Origin: Cyanoderma ruficeps
Lineage: Eukaryota > Chordata > Aves > Passeriformes > Timaliidae
NCBI GenBank assembly: GCA_008694505.1
Contig: VZDJ01000090.1
Coordinates: 1,295,521-1,359,520, forward strand
Direction of reading: 5' to 3'
DNA: 64,000 nt
This document shows positions 1 to 23,307 of this stretch, piece by piece. How positions within the stretch are numbered: the stretch's first letter is position 1; the number at the start of each line of letters is the position of its first letter. The position numbers were made by a program, and so were the translations under genes. The notes under the pieces were generated by a model. The model was given only the letters and a program-made list of their open reading frames with translations. It did not search any database and was not told the DNA's origin.

Positions 1-3000
1 AGGGTGAAGGATCTACTGGCAGGAGCCCTAACTGAGTAAATGATGCTTTAATACTCGTGGGACATCACCATCCTGGACAATAACCATTATGATGAACCAT
101 CTAACAGCTTAAGATAGGGATCTTTTTATTAATTTAATATTAAATAATACATTAAAAATTGTCCTATTATTAAAGCTACATCCATAGGTTCAAGTGCTTG
201 ATGTTTTCAAGTAGTATAATTCACATATATTGTCTTGTGTAAAAAAAGTCTGATTGAAATGTTTTTTTCTGGGAGGTGTTTAATGCCCTCCCTACGCAGC
301 TGTGCAGAGAACAATTGTGTAGATGTGTCCCTTTACAGCCCTTTGCTGTTGCTTTCCTCAAACAGCCCTTTATGGATCAGTCTCTTCAAAGCCCCAACGA
401 GGTCTGAAACTGCATCCTGCACAGAGCACTGCTGATAGTGCTTTGGAGAACTGTGGGGCTCTCTAGGCCAGGAGAAAGTCACAGCTTTTGGCTGTAAATT
501 CATTCATACTTGGAGCTATAGATGAATTACTTCCCTGCTTGGGTAAGCTCTTTGTTAGAATGAGAACCAACAGATTCTGCACTCTTGGTGTCATTTCTTT
601 TAACAAAACCATGGTAATTCATGAAACCTGACTTCAATGCTTGTTTATAATTTATTCAAGCAGTACTATCCATGGGGGAAAAAAAAAGACTCCCAAAGTT
701 TCCTATAGTCACAGTGAGTCAACTGAACTCATGCAGACATTCAGAGTGGACTAGCACAGTCACAGGTCCCATCAATGGTCAAATGATGTTCCAGGGGATT
801 CAGTTACTGTGTCTGGGCACATGTTCCACTTGGCTACTGGCTTAAATCTGTTTTTTTCCATTTCCTCTATCAATGTAAATCTTGGCCAACAAAGATATCT
901 CATGTCAAGACTTTGATTTTTCCAGTCTTTCATGTCATTCTTCCTAGAGACACTGGTAAAAGTCCTTTCAGAGCAAAGTATTGCTTCTAGTCCAGTTGGA
1001 AGATCACTCTTATAATTCTACAAGGCAAAAGGGTCATCATAAAAAGTAATTTTTTTCTCATTCCTCCTAACTTCTGTGTGGAGCAACACCAGTCCTTCAT
1101 AGTGTATGAAAGTTCACTTTGGGGATAAAACTCTGTGACTGGTTAGTACAGCATTTGTGAAGATAGCTGACTACCCAGAAAGAAATGAAATAATAAACTA
1201 TGCTATTATTATCATGCCTTTGAAGTTAGCTTCAACCCTACTTTGGGATTTTTTATATATCCACTTGTTTCCTCATCCCACTTTGTGAGTGCCTTTAGGA
1301 AGCTCTCAAGATGCCCTTTGTCACCAGCTCCATTTGTGAGCAGTATCAGAAAAGGTCAGTCCTGGAAGAAATTTTACATCCTTTTGTGCAACAAAGACAT
1401 ACTGTGTCTTTGTAACAGATACTGGTGTCTGATGTCTGGGTAATTCAAGGAATAATTGTTATCTGAAGTTGCTACAGAGAGACATTATATGAGTATTTAA
1501 TGGAGCCTTCCCTAAAATTCCCACTATAGGCTGAAAAACTGACTTTCCCCCAACTGACAGAAGTACTTCATAAATGAGCTTCATAAATATAAAAAAAAAG
1601 GTTTTTTTAAATACAGCTTTTGTTGCAAAGCAGTGCACAAATGACTGTATTAAAACTGACTTTTATGAAAAATTCAATATGTTTGGGGGCAGGCAAGAAT
1701 ACTATGGGTTTGGTCATCAGGCAGCATGTACTACCCTAATTCAGAAGAATCTCAGCCATTCTTTACTTAGTAATTAATAACCATAACTCCTTTGTTGTAT
1801 TTGCTGCATGCAGTTCATTCATCCTTCTTCTAGCAGCCTTGTCAGGGCAATCGTTTCCCAGCACATTTTCTACTGGTGAGTCCAGTTAAGTCTTTCTCCT
1901 CTTAGCTGTAGAGGTATCTAAATAGTACTCCATCTATTGTCTGCTTACTTGATGCTCTCAGCTGATAGCAAGTTGTTATGTTCAAACTGATGAATAAGCA
2001 GCTGTCTGTTACTGCCCTGGTGGGGAGATAGCTGTGTTTGTTCTATTGACCCCTGTATTTCTGCGTGTGGCTCAAGTTGTGTCCCTCTCAATTCTGCCTC
2101 CCACAACAATGGCACACCTCTTTCCTTCTGTTCGCAACAAACACATCTCCAGTGCATTTGTAATACAGAGTAGGCAAAGTTTTGCAGTTGCCTGACATTC
2201 AACAGCTTCCTCTGTTTTCCTTGTGATTCTTCCCAAATGACTAATTTTCCCACCAGCCATAGCTAATAGCCATTCTGATACTGTTTAATTCTGTTTACCA
2301 CAAGTCAGCTGGTTTTGAATTGTTCAGATGAGCCTCTAGTTTAATAGAGACACAAAAATTGATTAGATAAGCCATTAGGCTCAAAGGTCAATGTCATCTA
2401 AGGCATTATTTACTTCTTTAAAGCCTTGCACTATCAATTTCCAGCCAGGCAGACAAGCCTAAATGTAAAGCTGGAGAAGGCGCCAATCCAGTTTTACCTC
2501 TTCACAATGCTCATCACCAGCACCGAGGAAGGCACGGCTGGCTGGGAGGTGCACAAGTGTAATAAAAGACTTCAGGTGTTGCTAGGTGAAGCCAAATTGT
2601 ATTTGTTTTTATTTTGTGGAACAGCATATGGCAGCTTTTCACTGAGTCTGTGGTCAGTCAGATTTCCAGGCATAGAATAGTACACACAAGCATGTCTCTA
2701 ACCTGTGATTCATTAGCACAACACATTTTTCAGCCCTTGCACTGTGCTTTGCCTTGGTGCCTAGAAGAGCTCTTATTTTTCACTCATGCCAAAGTTCAAA
2801 GCCTCCAGTGTAACAGCAACCTGCAAATTGTCTGGGAGTCAATCTAAAGATGCTCTGCTCAGTGACCCTGTAACTGCACACCTTTGCCTTCTCAGATCCT
2901 TGGGAGCCTGTCTTCCCCATTTAATCACAATGCTTTTACTGCAAGACAAAGAGAGGTCCAGCAGCTGCTCATCAAGAACCCAAATGAATGGACAGAAACT

Positions 3001-6000
3001 GAGTGACCTCAGTCCAAAGAAAAGACTAGTCTTTCATCTTCTCACACAGAAATAATATGAAGCTGGAAATATTTGCTCTGAAGGGCAGATTGGGATTCCC
3101 TATTAGTTTTCTCCCTATTTTTTTTTCAGGACCACACAGTGTTTGTAGCGAGAGAGAGACACCAGACAGGCTCCTGTAAATGGTAAGAGGGGAACTGAAA
3201 AAGGAAAAGATGAAATTTTTCCTAGAAGTGACCACAGAAATATCCTCATGAGCTATTTGACTAAGAAAATGAAGGAACTTGAGGGACTTGAGAAATCTTA
3301 TCAGGGAAGATATTAAGAAAAAAGGGCTTCAAAACCAGACTGTTAAAGCAGTTATGGAGAAACAGGCCAAAAATGCAGGGAATTTTGAGAGAGGCAGCAT
3401 CAGTACAGCAGTTCTCAGCCTGTATCCCACTTCTTGCCATAACTTCCCACTTCCATCCTGTAGCTTATGGGAAAGCCTGTATTTGGGGTAGCCAAGTCCA
3501 TGAACCAGAGCAACACACAGAATTAGCTCTACTTGATACAGTCTCCTAAAAAGTCACAACCCCCAGTAGAAGAGAGTGGTCTTCAGACAGCCAGAGGTAT
3601 TGGAAGCCTTTAGGAGGATTTTTTCTGTTGTACTATTTGCACCCATGCGCTTTAATTCTTAGTGCTTTTTGTAAAATGCTGCCTTGCCCCAAAGTGACAA
3701 AATGTATACATTTTTTTGGGGATTGTCCCGCACCTTTTTGGTTACCCGAACAAAACAGTGCAAAAAGAAGTAATTGATCCGACCTTGTTCAATATTGTGC
3801 AGGACACAACAATGGCACACGCAGACAGCACTGTCTGCCTCTTGTAGGCATCTTGCAAAGGTGTGCACCTCGATTATCTTCTGCCTTGCAGCAGTGAAGA
3901 TTCTTAAAACAAGACAGCTCAGATCACTCAGAATAAGGGCAGCACAGACATCCTAATAAAATCTGTAATTTTCTGTTGTGCCAGCTGCTGCATTTTCAGA
4001 TAAAGGATTCTGAATTCCCTGGCCAGCTCTGTATGTGGATTGAGTGGCACAGGTTCCCCTGGGCACAGCCTGGAAGCTGCCCTGCCTGCTCACCAGCTCT
4101 GCCTGTGCCTGCATCTCTGCACATGCTGGGCAGCTGGACAGCTTGGGCTGGGCAGTCCCATCTCCACTGGGAATGCCCACAGCCAGCATCAAAGGCACTG
4201 GTAAAGCAAAAGGAAGCAAGACTGGTTTTATGGATAGGATCTGTCATAAATCACTGACCCAGGTGGAGAAAAATGAGCAAATGGTTTCTTAAACAAAGAG
4301 CAATAAATAAGTCAACATGAAAGTTAGTATTATTTGATATTTCACCTTAGGAGACAAAAATCCTGTGGCCCCCATGCTGAAACACACCCAGTGCCCTCTT
4401 AAACTATAGATGGTAAATTGTTAATAGGAGAACTTTGCTCAGTTTAACCAGCTCACAGTGATTTGTGCTAGGCTGTCCATTTCAAATTAACTGGTCACTG
4501 AGGTAATAGTCCTGGGTTTGTATACGGACCTGCACAAGCATCCTCCACAAATTATACAGAACACATCCCCCAAAAGATTGGTGTTAAAAGTACATAAAAT
4601 TAGCAATTAGCAAACAACAATAAAACCTCATATGCGTTAATAGGATAATGCCATTGAAAGGCAACAAAATTAAATGGTAGATAATTAAATTGTGGAATGT
4701 ATAATTTTTGCTCCCCAGCCACCAACCCTGCTGGCAAGGGCTGCTGCAGACAGGAGCTCAGGTTAATGGAGCCACAAGTTCAGCAGGTTCACTTTATCTG
4801 TACCACCCAGCACCTGGCCAGTAATTGCACACACCATGAGCAGCTGCCCTCCAGTCACAGGTATGGGGGCCTCCTAACCCTGTCCTTGCTCTCTCAGGTC
4901 ACTTCCCATCAAGAAAACCCCAACCTGACTGTGAGAAAGGGAGCAGGCAGTGAACACCGGCAGAAGTATCACTGCAAATGAGATTGACTTTACTAGAAAG
5001 ATTTCCTTCTGTGCGGTTGTCATAAAACCACTCTGGAAATGCTGGAGGCTGCATGCTTGTGAGGTGAACTCATTACCCCCAGGGCTGAGGAAAGCTTCTT
5101 GAAGGCAATGACCTGCAATACCTGGTATGAAGTAGGTGTACACACAAATTTGGCATTTACCTGCTATTCATGTGTTTGATTTTGAAACAAAGCAAAAAAA
5201 TTGCACAAATAGGCTTGAAAGCCACCATATGATGGTGGTCAATATAAGTATAGCCTGTGCCTCAGTAGCATTCCCTATTCCTGCCCAGTGGGGTTGTTCT
5301 CTACATACTCCTTCTAGATGCTGATTCCCTCCTCTCAGGCAGGTTATGTATATCCAAATGCCTAGATCAGCAGGATGCTTTACATTTTGATGTGCATATC
5401 CTTCAGCACCCGACAAGCAACACAGAAATGAGAGGTCATTCTTCCCAACCATGGAATCTTCAACAAACACATTATTTTACTTAGCAATGGCATGAATATC
5501 CAGCTTTACTTTCCAAGCTGACAAGGCATAAAGGAATGCATTAAACTACATTTATTCTGGATCATTTTTACTGACAGCAGTGAAAGCTAAATCTGTCTGC
5601 GACTTGCCCATTTCTGCCAGTATTTTCCTGAAGAGCAGAATAGCTTTGAAACACAGAAACTTTGGAGACAGCCAGCAATTGCAGGATTCCTCTAAATCAG
5701 GGTCAAACCTTGCACTCATCAACTCTGAGTAAAGTGGTTTCGATAAACCTATTCAAGCACGTAGAGCAGTGCAAGTTTCCCATAAATGCTAAGAGAAAGC
5801 CTTTTACTTTGGTCCGACTGATGTTTTTGAGTTAACTGCAACTAAACAGGAACGAAATTGCAGTTCCCATATGTGAATGTGACCTGACATCTGCAGTTTG
5901 TGTCAAGGACAGCCTTTGCTTTGGTTAGACTATCCCAAAGAGAGGAAAACACCCATGCAAATGGGGAGGTGATCCTCCATTTATTCACCTGTGTTGTTCT

Positions 6001-6868
6001 GATTTCAGGCATGTTTGGGCTCAAGCATTTTGTGACAGCCAGAATAAGGCAGACAGAATTTCCTGCATATTTGACACATCATCATTTGATAGTCCATGCT
6101 AATTGTGCTAAGAATGCAGTAGATATTAAAACCACAAAGTGAATACCACATTGGATAGCATGATCAAATACATAGTAAGGTAGAGAGAATTCATAAAGGA
6201 TCAGAAGACAAAATGCCAGAATGTGATCCATGTGCCGGTGGGCAGAATACATTGAATGAATGGGTAAATAGCACTCAGCCATTAGTATAATTTCATCAGT
6301 TCACAAATACCACTGCCAAATCAAAGCAGCTATCTATTTTCTGCTCAAGAGCTACACATTATTTTCCTTCATTACTCAATCTTCCTTAGTTTGATCCTAT
6401 ATAAGCTTAAAACTGTGAGCAAAAAAATACAGCCTGCATGGAAAATTGCTGTGGCATTGCAAAAGATATAAAGCTTGCCAAAGAAAATGAACTCTAAAAA
6501 CTGTTTTCTTTGTTTATGCGTTCTACCCAGGCCCTCTTGTTTATGTAAGGCTCAATATATGATCAAGTTACCTTGCGTCAGCCAGGCTGTGGTAATTGTC
6601 TGTGTGTGCACTTTTGGCCCGCAGCAAATGCAAGAAAATTTGACCTGGTTTAAGCCCCTTTCACTGCAGGCCTAGCACAACTTAACTTACATTCCCTGTG
6701 GGGTGGGAGCACGCACCTACCTCAGACACAGTCACACACTGCATCCCAGGAGCCCTACGCTGTGTCTGAGACCCAGGATTATGAAAGACACCCTAAAGGG
6801 CATTTGGGACAGCTCGTCTTTCCTTCTGCAGGTATATTGCACAGGCACACGAATGAAGAAGGGCTTAC
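1..6868 (-). other. CASR: CASR intron 4 (partial, runs off left edge)
   Basis: This is the stretch downstream of the exon 4 splice donor (GT at 6868-6867 on the minus strand). I searched the minus strand for the next CASR exon, which in human is 231 nt and encodes the end of the flytrap domain, and found nothing resembling it. It therefore lies beyond the left edge. Short reading frames occur on both strands but look random, with no domain, codon bias or paired splice signals. A GC-richer patch lies at about 4030-4200. No clear repeat element was recognised here. Confidence 0.8.
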
Positions 6869-7750
6869 CTGCCATGCCTCCACCTTCTTTATGTCTGCAC
6901 AGGACCCGTTGGTGAAGAGCCCCTTCCCAGGGCTACAGGTATAAATATCCTGCAAGGCATGGGCGATGGAATACACTGCCAAGTACACATTATAGGATAT
7001 CCGCAAGTGTGTGTAGTCCATGTATGGTGTCTCCACACTAGTGATGTTCTCATCCCCTGTGCATGGAGGTCGGAATGCAGACGTTCCATTTCCAGCTCCT
7101 AGCCCCTCCTCGTGGCCCTTGTGGAAGGAAGTTGAAGCAGGAGAATTTTTGGACCCATCAGGGAGATAGCAGTTAAATGTCTCCTCCCAAAACTCCTTGG
7201 CAAAGCCATTGTTAGGGGACTTCTTGGGATGCACCTTCTGTAGGAACTCACGAAAGCCTGGGATCTGTCCTGCCTTCAGTGCAAACCCGATGGTGCTGCC
7301 GATGACACGGAAGAACTCTGGCATGGCTATTAGGGAAGAGCTGGCCCAGGCCTCGCTTGCCAGCCAGATCTTGCCAGTGATGTTTCTCCTGACAATCTCT
7401 TTGATGAGAGGCTCCAGATCTGGGCCACTGGAAAAAACAACAATCACTCTTGCTGTGGAGTTCTGGATGACCTCTACCACCTGCTGGATCTCCTCTTCAT
7501 CTGAGTACTGGGAGATGAGCTCACTAAAATCAATGCAGATATCTCTCTCCTCCGCCTCTTCCCGAAATTTTTCAATCCCTGGCCGGCCATAGTCATCATC
7601 AGCTGCGATTGTTCCCACCCAGTTCCAGCGAAAGTACTCGATGATGTCTGCCATGGCTGTGGCCTGATGCTCATCGTTGGGGATTGTGCGCAGGAAGGAC
7701 TTGAACTGGTTCTTATTGCTCAGGAGACGACTGGATGAGGCATAGCTGAC
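6869..7750 (-). CDS. CASR: CASR coding exon 4 (Venus-flytrap domain, residues 165-458)
   Basis: Fourth exon of the calcium-sensing receptor, a class C GPCR that senses extracellular Ca2+ at the surface of parathyroid, kidney and other cells. The exon is 882 nt (294 codons), phase 0 at both ends, bounded by acceptor CTCTGACAG|GTCAGC and donor ATGGCAG|GTAAGC. The frame is open throughout. It continues directly from exon 3, so human numbering applies up to the variable loop. Known Ca2+ and amino-acid ligand residues are present: S170, D190, Y218 (ADDDYGRP) and E297 (LASEAW). Cys236 and N-glycosylation sequons at N261 and N287 are visible, with further sequons near the C-terminal end. The human exon is 885 nt, so this copy is one codon shorter. 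The loop after the [10 protein letters not shown] segment is the most diverged part. The exon ends in KKVEAWQ, as in mammals. Identity is certain; expression is not tested. Confidence 0.98.
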
Positions 7751-18940
<11,190 letters not shown>

Positions 18941-19125
18941 CTTATACACTCCACTGATTCTGGCCTTGATTTTAGATCCTGGTCTTTAGCAGCCACTCCA
19001 AAATGAATGGGGAACAATCCTCCAAGAATAATGTCTCCCTTCTTCTGTGCCCGTTGGTTTGGCCCATAGGCAGAAGTGTTCCAGGTAAACAGCAAAAGAA
19101 TCAAGCAGCAGCTATATGAAGTCAT
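18941..19125 (-). CDS. CASR: CASR start codon, signal peptide and first residues (coding part of exon 2)
   Basis: This is the coding part of exon 2, running from the preferred ATG to the donor TATAAG|GTAAGC. It is 185 nt, the same length as in human. It encodes a hydrophobic signal peptide ([15 protein letters not shown]) with likely cleavage before Tyr20. The start of the mature flytrap domain follows, including the strongly conserved [13 protein letters not shown] and ending ESVECIR. The codon for Arg62 is split 2+1 with exon 3. The preferred ATG has A at -3 and matches the N-terminus of other vertebrate receptors. Another in-frame ATG lies five codons upstream at 19140-19138 with no stop between; it would add MKRGT. 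Its -3 base is C, a weaker context. Identity is certain; the exact start is an inference. Confidence 0.97.
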
Positions 19126-19139
19126 TGTTCCTCTTTTCA

Positions 19140-19241
19140 TCAGGGGGTTATAGGATGCAAAATCAGAAAAGATGATGTAAGAAAGCAGATGTCAACGCTT
19201 TTCCTTTCCTTAATGCAGCACGGAGAGGATTTGGGGCACAT
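19140..19241 (-). promoter_or_regulatory. Upstream ORF 4 (33 codons) ending in a TGATG overlap
   Basis: The ATG has A at -3. It encodes 33 residues starting MCPKSSPCC. Its stop TGA (19142-19140) shares its last base with the ATG at 19140-19138, the 5'-most start in frame with the receptor. Such stop/start overlaps are compatible with termination-reinitiation. Whether it is translated is unknown. Confidence 0.55.
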
Positions 19242-19308
19242 GTTGGCAGGGAGATAAGCAACAAGGTGGAAGCCACAGTGCTGGTGTTTCTCCCTCTGTC
19301 TTCTCCAT
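19210..19308 (-). promoter_or_regulatory. Upstream ORF 3 (32 codons)
   Basis: The ATG has G at -3 and G at +4, the strongest context together with upstream ORF 1. It encodes 32 residues starting MEKTEGETPA and is in the receptor's reading frame, but stops at TAA about 70 nt before the 19140 ATG. It overlaps upstream ORF 4 in a different frame. Confidence 0.55.
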
Positions 19309-19322
19309 TGCAAAAAAACAAT

Positions 19323-19355
19323 TCAGCTGTCCTTCTTCCTTCGTAACTGAAGCAT
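19323..19355 (-). promoter_or_regulatory. Upstream ORF 2 (10 codons)
   Basis: It starts at the ATG sharing its A with the stop of upstream ORF 1, with A at -3. It encodes the basic peptide MLQLRRKKDS and ends at TGA. Its position fits a role in limiting or gating initiation at the receptor start; this is inferred. Confidence 0.55.
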
Positions 19356-19369
19356 TATGAAGAGCCCAT
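19355..19369 (-). promoter_or_regulatory. Upstream ORF 1 (4 codons)
   Basis: The first ATG of the leader, 9 nt into exon 2, with G at -3 and G at +4, a strong context. It encodes MGSS and then stops. Its TAA overlaps the ATG of upstream ORF 2 by one base (TAATG). Confidence 0.6.
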
Positions 19370-21028
19370 CTCTGAGAACTGCAAGAGAATTGAAAAGTGA
19401 TTCCAGATATACACCAGGACCCCACATTGCCATGATGGTTCTGCTTTGTCAAGCCAAGCCCTCAATATGCCCCTGAAGCAGCCCCCACTCAACAACCCAC
19501 CTGGGACATATCACAACCTTGACAACATCATCCAGGCACCCTGGTGACACAGCCACACCACCTCAAACAAGGTCAGATGCCTGATTCTCTGCCACATAAC
19601 TAAGGTGGGTTGTTTAATCTTCCTATGGTTCTGGGCGACTCTGGGCATAGCAGATGCTGTGAAACCTGTGATCTGACTGGTGTCCATGCACAGAGCACAC
19701 TGTGAGACCTGGGTGGGCAAGTGGGGAATAAGGAAGCATCAAAGGCAGTAAGAATGGAGCCTTTCCCTTAAGCAAACAGCCATAATAATCTTTTGGTGTT
19801 GGTCCATCTTCTGTCCACTGATCATTCTTAACCCTCTAACTTTGAACTTATCCTTGCTAAAAATAAAACCAGGCCACCAAAAAGAGTTCTTTTGCATTGA
19901 CAGGAAGAATGAATTCCAGGGAAACATTTGAAACCAAGGTACTTCTCCATAATGAATCATGAAGGCTTGAAAGGTACGGCAATCATGCCATTGAAAGCTT
20001 AGCTGTAGCAGCCTTTGAAGCCTGTTTCCTGGGGATGAAAAATACTGCAGCTTCTCCATGCTCAATACATTTTCCCTTCAGCACATCTACAGGCCTCCCA
20101 AATGAAGAACTGACTTAATTATGGCATATAAAAATGGCTATGGCTGCAGGAGGGGAGATAACACAGAAAATTCACAATGAACATTTCTTCAGGCTATTTG
20201 AAACAGGTCTAAAAGCTAGTAGTAAGAATCAGAAGTTAGTCAAATTTAGAGTAGAAGCTAGGCACACATTGCTAATCCTGAGGACAATTAATTTCTGAAG
20301 CAAGTAATCAAGAGTTTTTAAGTGCTGAGAACCTTTTTATGAGGCTGACTTATTATCACTAAATGCAGCTATATGGATTTGATCTTCACCTAGGTCAAAT
20401 AAAGAGGTACTGCAGGGAAAAACTGTGATCGTGAGGCTTCTTGTGGTAGCCAGTCTGGATGATCACAGATGCTGTACGACCACCAAGCACGTGGAACTAT
20501 TTCATACATTTCCATTACAATGATGCAGCAGTCAATGAGAGAGGAGAGACAAAGCTCCTGTTATCATGCCTCTGTGCTCACTGCACTTAGCTGAGCAGAC
20601 ACTGCAATCCTCTCTGGCGGGTCCACTCTAAACTATTCTTTGGCCCTGGCTTGAACAAGTGCATTTTTATTGGCAAGGGCAATCAAATCTTTGGCTAGAT
20701 ATCAAGATATGTCTAGGTATTGGCATGTGGCCCTTTGACAGCTGGATGATAGAATTTTAACTAGAACCAGGATTAGGAGGGGACAGAGCAATGCAAGGAG
20801 CGAGTGTCATGAAGTGTTTGGGTTTTGATCTTTTCTGGCAGATGGATGGTGGTTTTGGCTTCTCTAGTGCCCAACAAAATAAAGAACAAAACACTTTTCC
20901 ATATTTCAGTTAGAGAAATGTCATCTTCCTCCCATCACTTGTGGTTTCAGGAAAGATACAAATGCTAGTGAAGTGCTGATACAGTGTCCTGAGGTGAGGA
21001 CCAGCACTTAGAGGTGAGATGTTTGAAA

Positions 21029-21034
21029 CAGGGA
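21029..21034. repeat. Target-site duplication, left copy
   Basis: CAGGGA directly abuts the solo LTR and is repeated exactly at its other end. Confidence 0.9.
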
Positions 21035-21328
21035 TGTCGCCAGAAGGACACAAAGAACTACACTCACAGTGTCCAGTTGTGCGAATAAAAAAGGACTTTA
21101 TTACTTGGGATTAGGGTTTAAATAGGGTTTGGAGTTTGATCAGGGATTGGAGGATGAGGTTGACACCTCTTTGACCCCACTGGTCAACCTAGAAGCCCAT
21201 CAATTTATCCTTCCCCCAGGAAGGAATGCACAGTTTACAAAACATCACTCTTTGTTTATGTTACAATGAGTGAGAAACTCCAGTACAGAAATGTAAAACA
21301 TCAGAAGGCTGAAAAAATCAGGGCGACA
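21035..21328 (-). mobile_element. Solo LTR of an endogenous retrovirus (ERVK-like)
   Basis: A 294-bp element read on the minus strand. It begins TGTCGCC and ends GGCGACA, a perfect 7-bp terminal inverted repeat with TG...CA ends. It is flanked by a perfect 6-bp direct repeat, CAGGGA (21029-21034 and 21329-21334). A TATA-like TATTTAAA (21117-21124) is followed 14 bp downstream by AATAAA (21102-21097), a typical compact LTR promoter and poly(A) arrangement. There is no internal retroviral sequence on either side, so it is a solo LTR left by recombination. Six-base duplications are usual for class II (ERVK) elements, hence the tentative class. It lies in the same orientation as CASR, about 1.7 kb upstream of exon 2. 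Confidence 0.92.
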
Positions 21329-21334
21329 CAGGGA
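21329..21334. repeat. Target-site duplication, right copy
   Basis: CAGGGA directly abuts the right end of the solo LTR and matches the left copy base for base. Confidence 0.9.
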
Positions 21335-23307
21335 GAGTAATTTCTGAACAGACACTGCAAAGACATGGGATGGTCTGACTAATGCTCTTTAGCTCAGCTC
21401 ATCCCCTTCCCCAGCTCACTCCAGGATGGCAGGGACCTGGGGGACTGCATGCTCCAACAGGTGCAGGGATGGTGTCCCTGGAGTCTGGGCAAGGAACCAC
21501 GCATGAGACTCAGCCAAGGTGGGATGGGGTCAGTGACTTCCCCATCTGCTGTGAAAAGACCACAGCTTGTTGATTTACTACTGATTTTTTCTGCTTTTAC
21601 TTTAATAAAGCTTTCTTTTGCCTTTGGGGTTATTCGCTTATGAAAAAGGAAACTGTTTCCATCAGCAGCAGACAGACAATATAATTTAGTTTGCTGGGTT
21701 GCTGTGGAGGAGTTTGGGCTGATGCCACAGAATATTTAGGAACTCTTCACCACAATTCAGTACATGGCTGAGGTATGAAATGTAAAAAAAATAAAATTTA
21801 TGTTCTTATTTCTCTTTTCTCACAGCAAAGTCAAAACATCCAAACTGGTAAAATACAGTAAATTTTAAAACAGCATTTACAGCACTTAGTAGTCCAAGTT
21901 GTCATTCAAGAGCATGACAACAGAATAGACAATGAAAACAAAATTATTCATTCATGGTATAGAGCATTAGTTGGTATCCCCCTGAATAATTTGGGACTAG
22001 CAGTTCTCAGGGACGGGACACAGAACTAAAGTAACATCAGAGGTGATGTCTGGGAACAAGATGGGTTGTGTATATATAAAGCACACCCCTGAGGCAGCAA
22101 ACTGAAGGATAAATATCCAAAGATGCACTGCCACAGAAAAGCAAAATTAAGTGTATGCTCAGCTCCTCATAAATCTCAGTGTTCAAATTTACAACTCTCC
22201 ATACCTAAATTTCAACTATAGCTGGAAAACTAAACTCATTTAATGGGAGACAGAGGACTCACAGCTGCTTTCATGTGCCCTGCACATGTGAAGACAAAAA
22301 TATTTGAAGATACCGATTTCACTATGAAGAGTTGTGAGCTTGCTGTCAGTGCCCCAGATAATATCCACTAGTATCAACTTCTGTTGTGGCAAATTTTCCT
22401 CCAGTTCTCTTTTCTTTAATTAGATTATGAGCCTTTTCCTTATTAAAGGAAAGCATTACGCAGCCAATGATTGAATTACCTGCTGATGTATGCTTCCAGA
22501 CATAAAACTTAGCATACTACAGGTGGAAATTGTACTACTAATAGAACAAATTACTGTGGTCCTGCAGTTTTCAGCTAATAAATAAAAAAGGATTAAATTA
22601 ACAAGCAACTGAATTAGGATGGAATCCATTGCTATTTTTTTTTCTTTGCAAATGTTTTTACATGTAAAACATTATTTAGTATTAGCTCATAAATTCTTTG
22701 ATTATGAACTCTTCAATGCAGAACACCTTTTCCCCGTACATATATTCAGCCAATAAGATTACACAAGATTAGTTTTGCTTTTGCAAGAAAAATATTAAAA
22801 AATAGTAATTTTCTCCTTTTTAAAAATTTTTAAACTTTTTTTATTTGGCCTGATTTTTAATCCCCTTCCCCTTTTAAAAATAATCCTCAATAGTTTTTCC
22901 ACTCTGTTTCATTAACTATCAGACATTTTGATTCTGAACTTGGAAGAAAGCTCCTAAGCTTCCATGGAGGAATTTGAACTGGTTTCAGGAACAGGATGAG
23001 CTATCAGGCAACTATTGCCATGACAGGAACAGTAGCTGAGGTGGGGAGGAATGGTACCCAGGTACAGCTGTGGGTATTTGAGAAACTTGCAGCAATTGGT
23101 ACCATTTCTCCAGTTGAATGAAAGTTTTAGTTGTCAGACTAAATCAGGCAGAAGAGCCAGAAATGTTCAATAAATCTTTGGATTTTTGGGTGAAAGGAAG
23201 CGGAATGGCACACTCATGGCACGCACTACTTATGAAGTAATTATTAATCAAACAGTAACTAACCACAACTCTCAACAGCAGCTGCTAAGGTACATCTAAG
23301 AGCTGGC

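Larger units (their letters stand above)
19126..19378 (-). other. CASR: CASR exon 2 5' untranslated leader
   Basis: The leader starts at a strong acceptor on the minus strand: a pyrimidine-rich tract ending TTCTCTTGCAG, with the AG at 19380-19379. This gives 253 nt of leader before the preferred ATG, close to the roughly 240 nt of leader in human CASR exon 2. The leader holds four upstream ATGs with short ORFs, annotated separately. The acceptor call is sequence-based; the transcript itself was not available. Confidence 0.85.

Noticed and set aside
1..6868. Search for CASR exons 5-7
   Set aside because: No minus-strand frame resembles the end of the flytrap domain, the cysteine-rich domain or the seven-helix domain, so these exons are outside the window.
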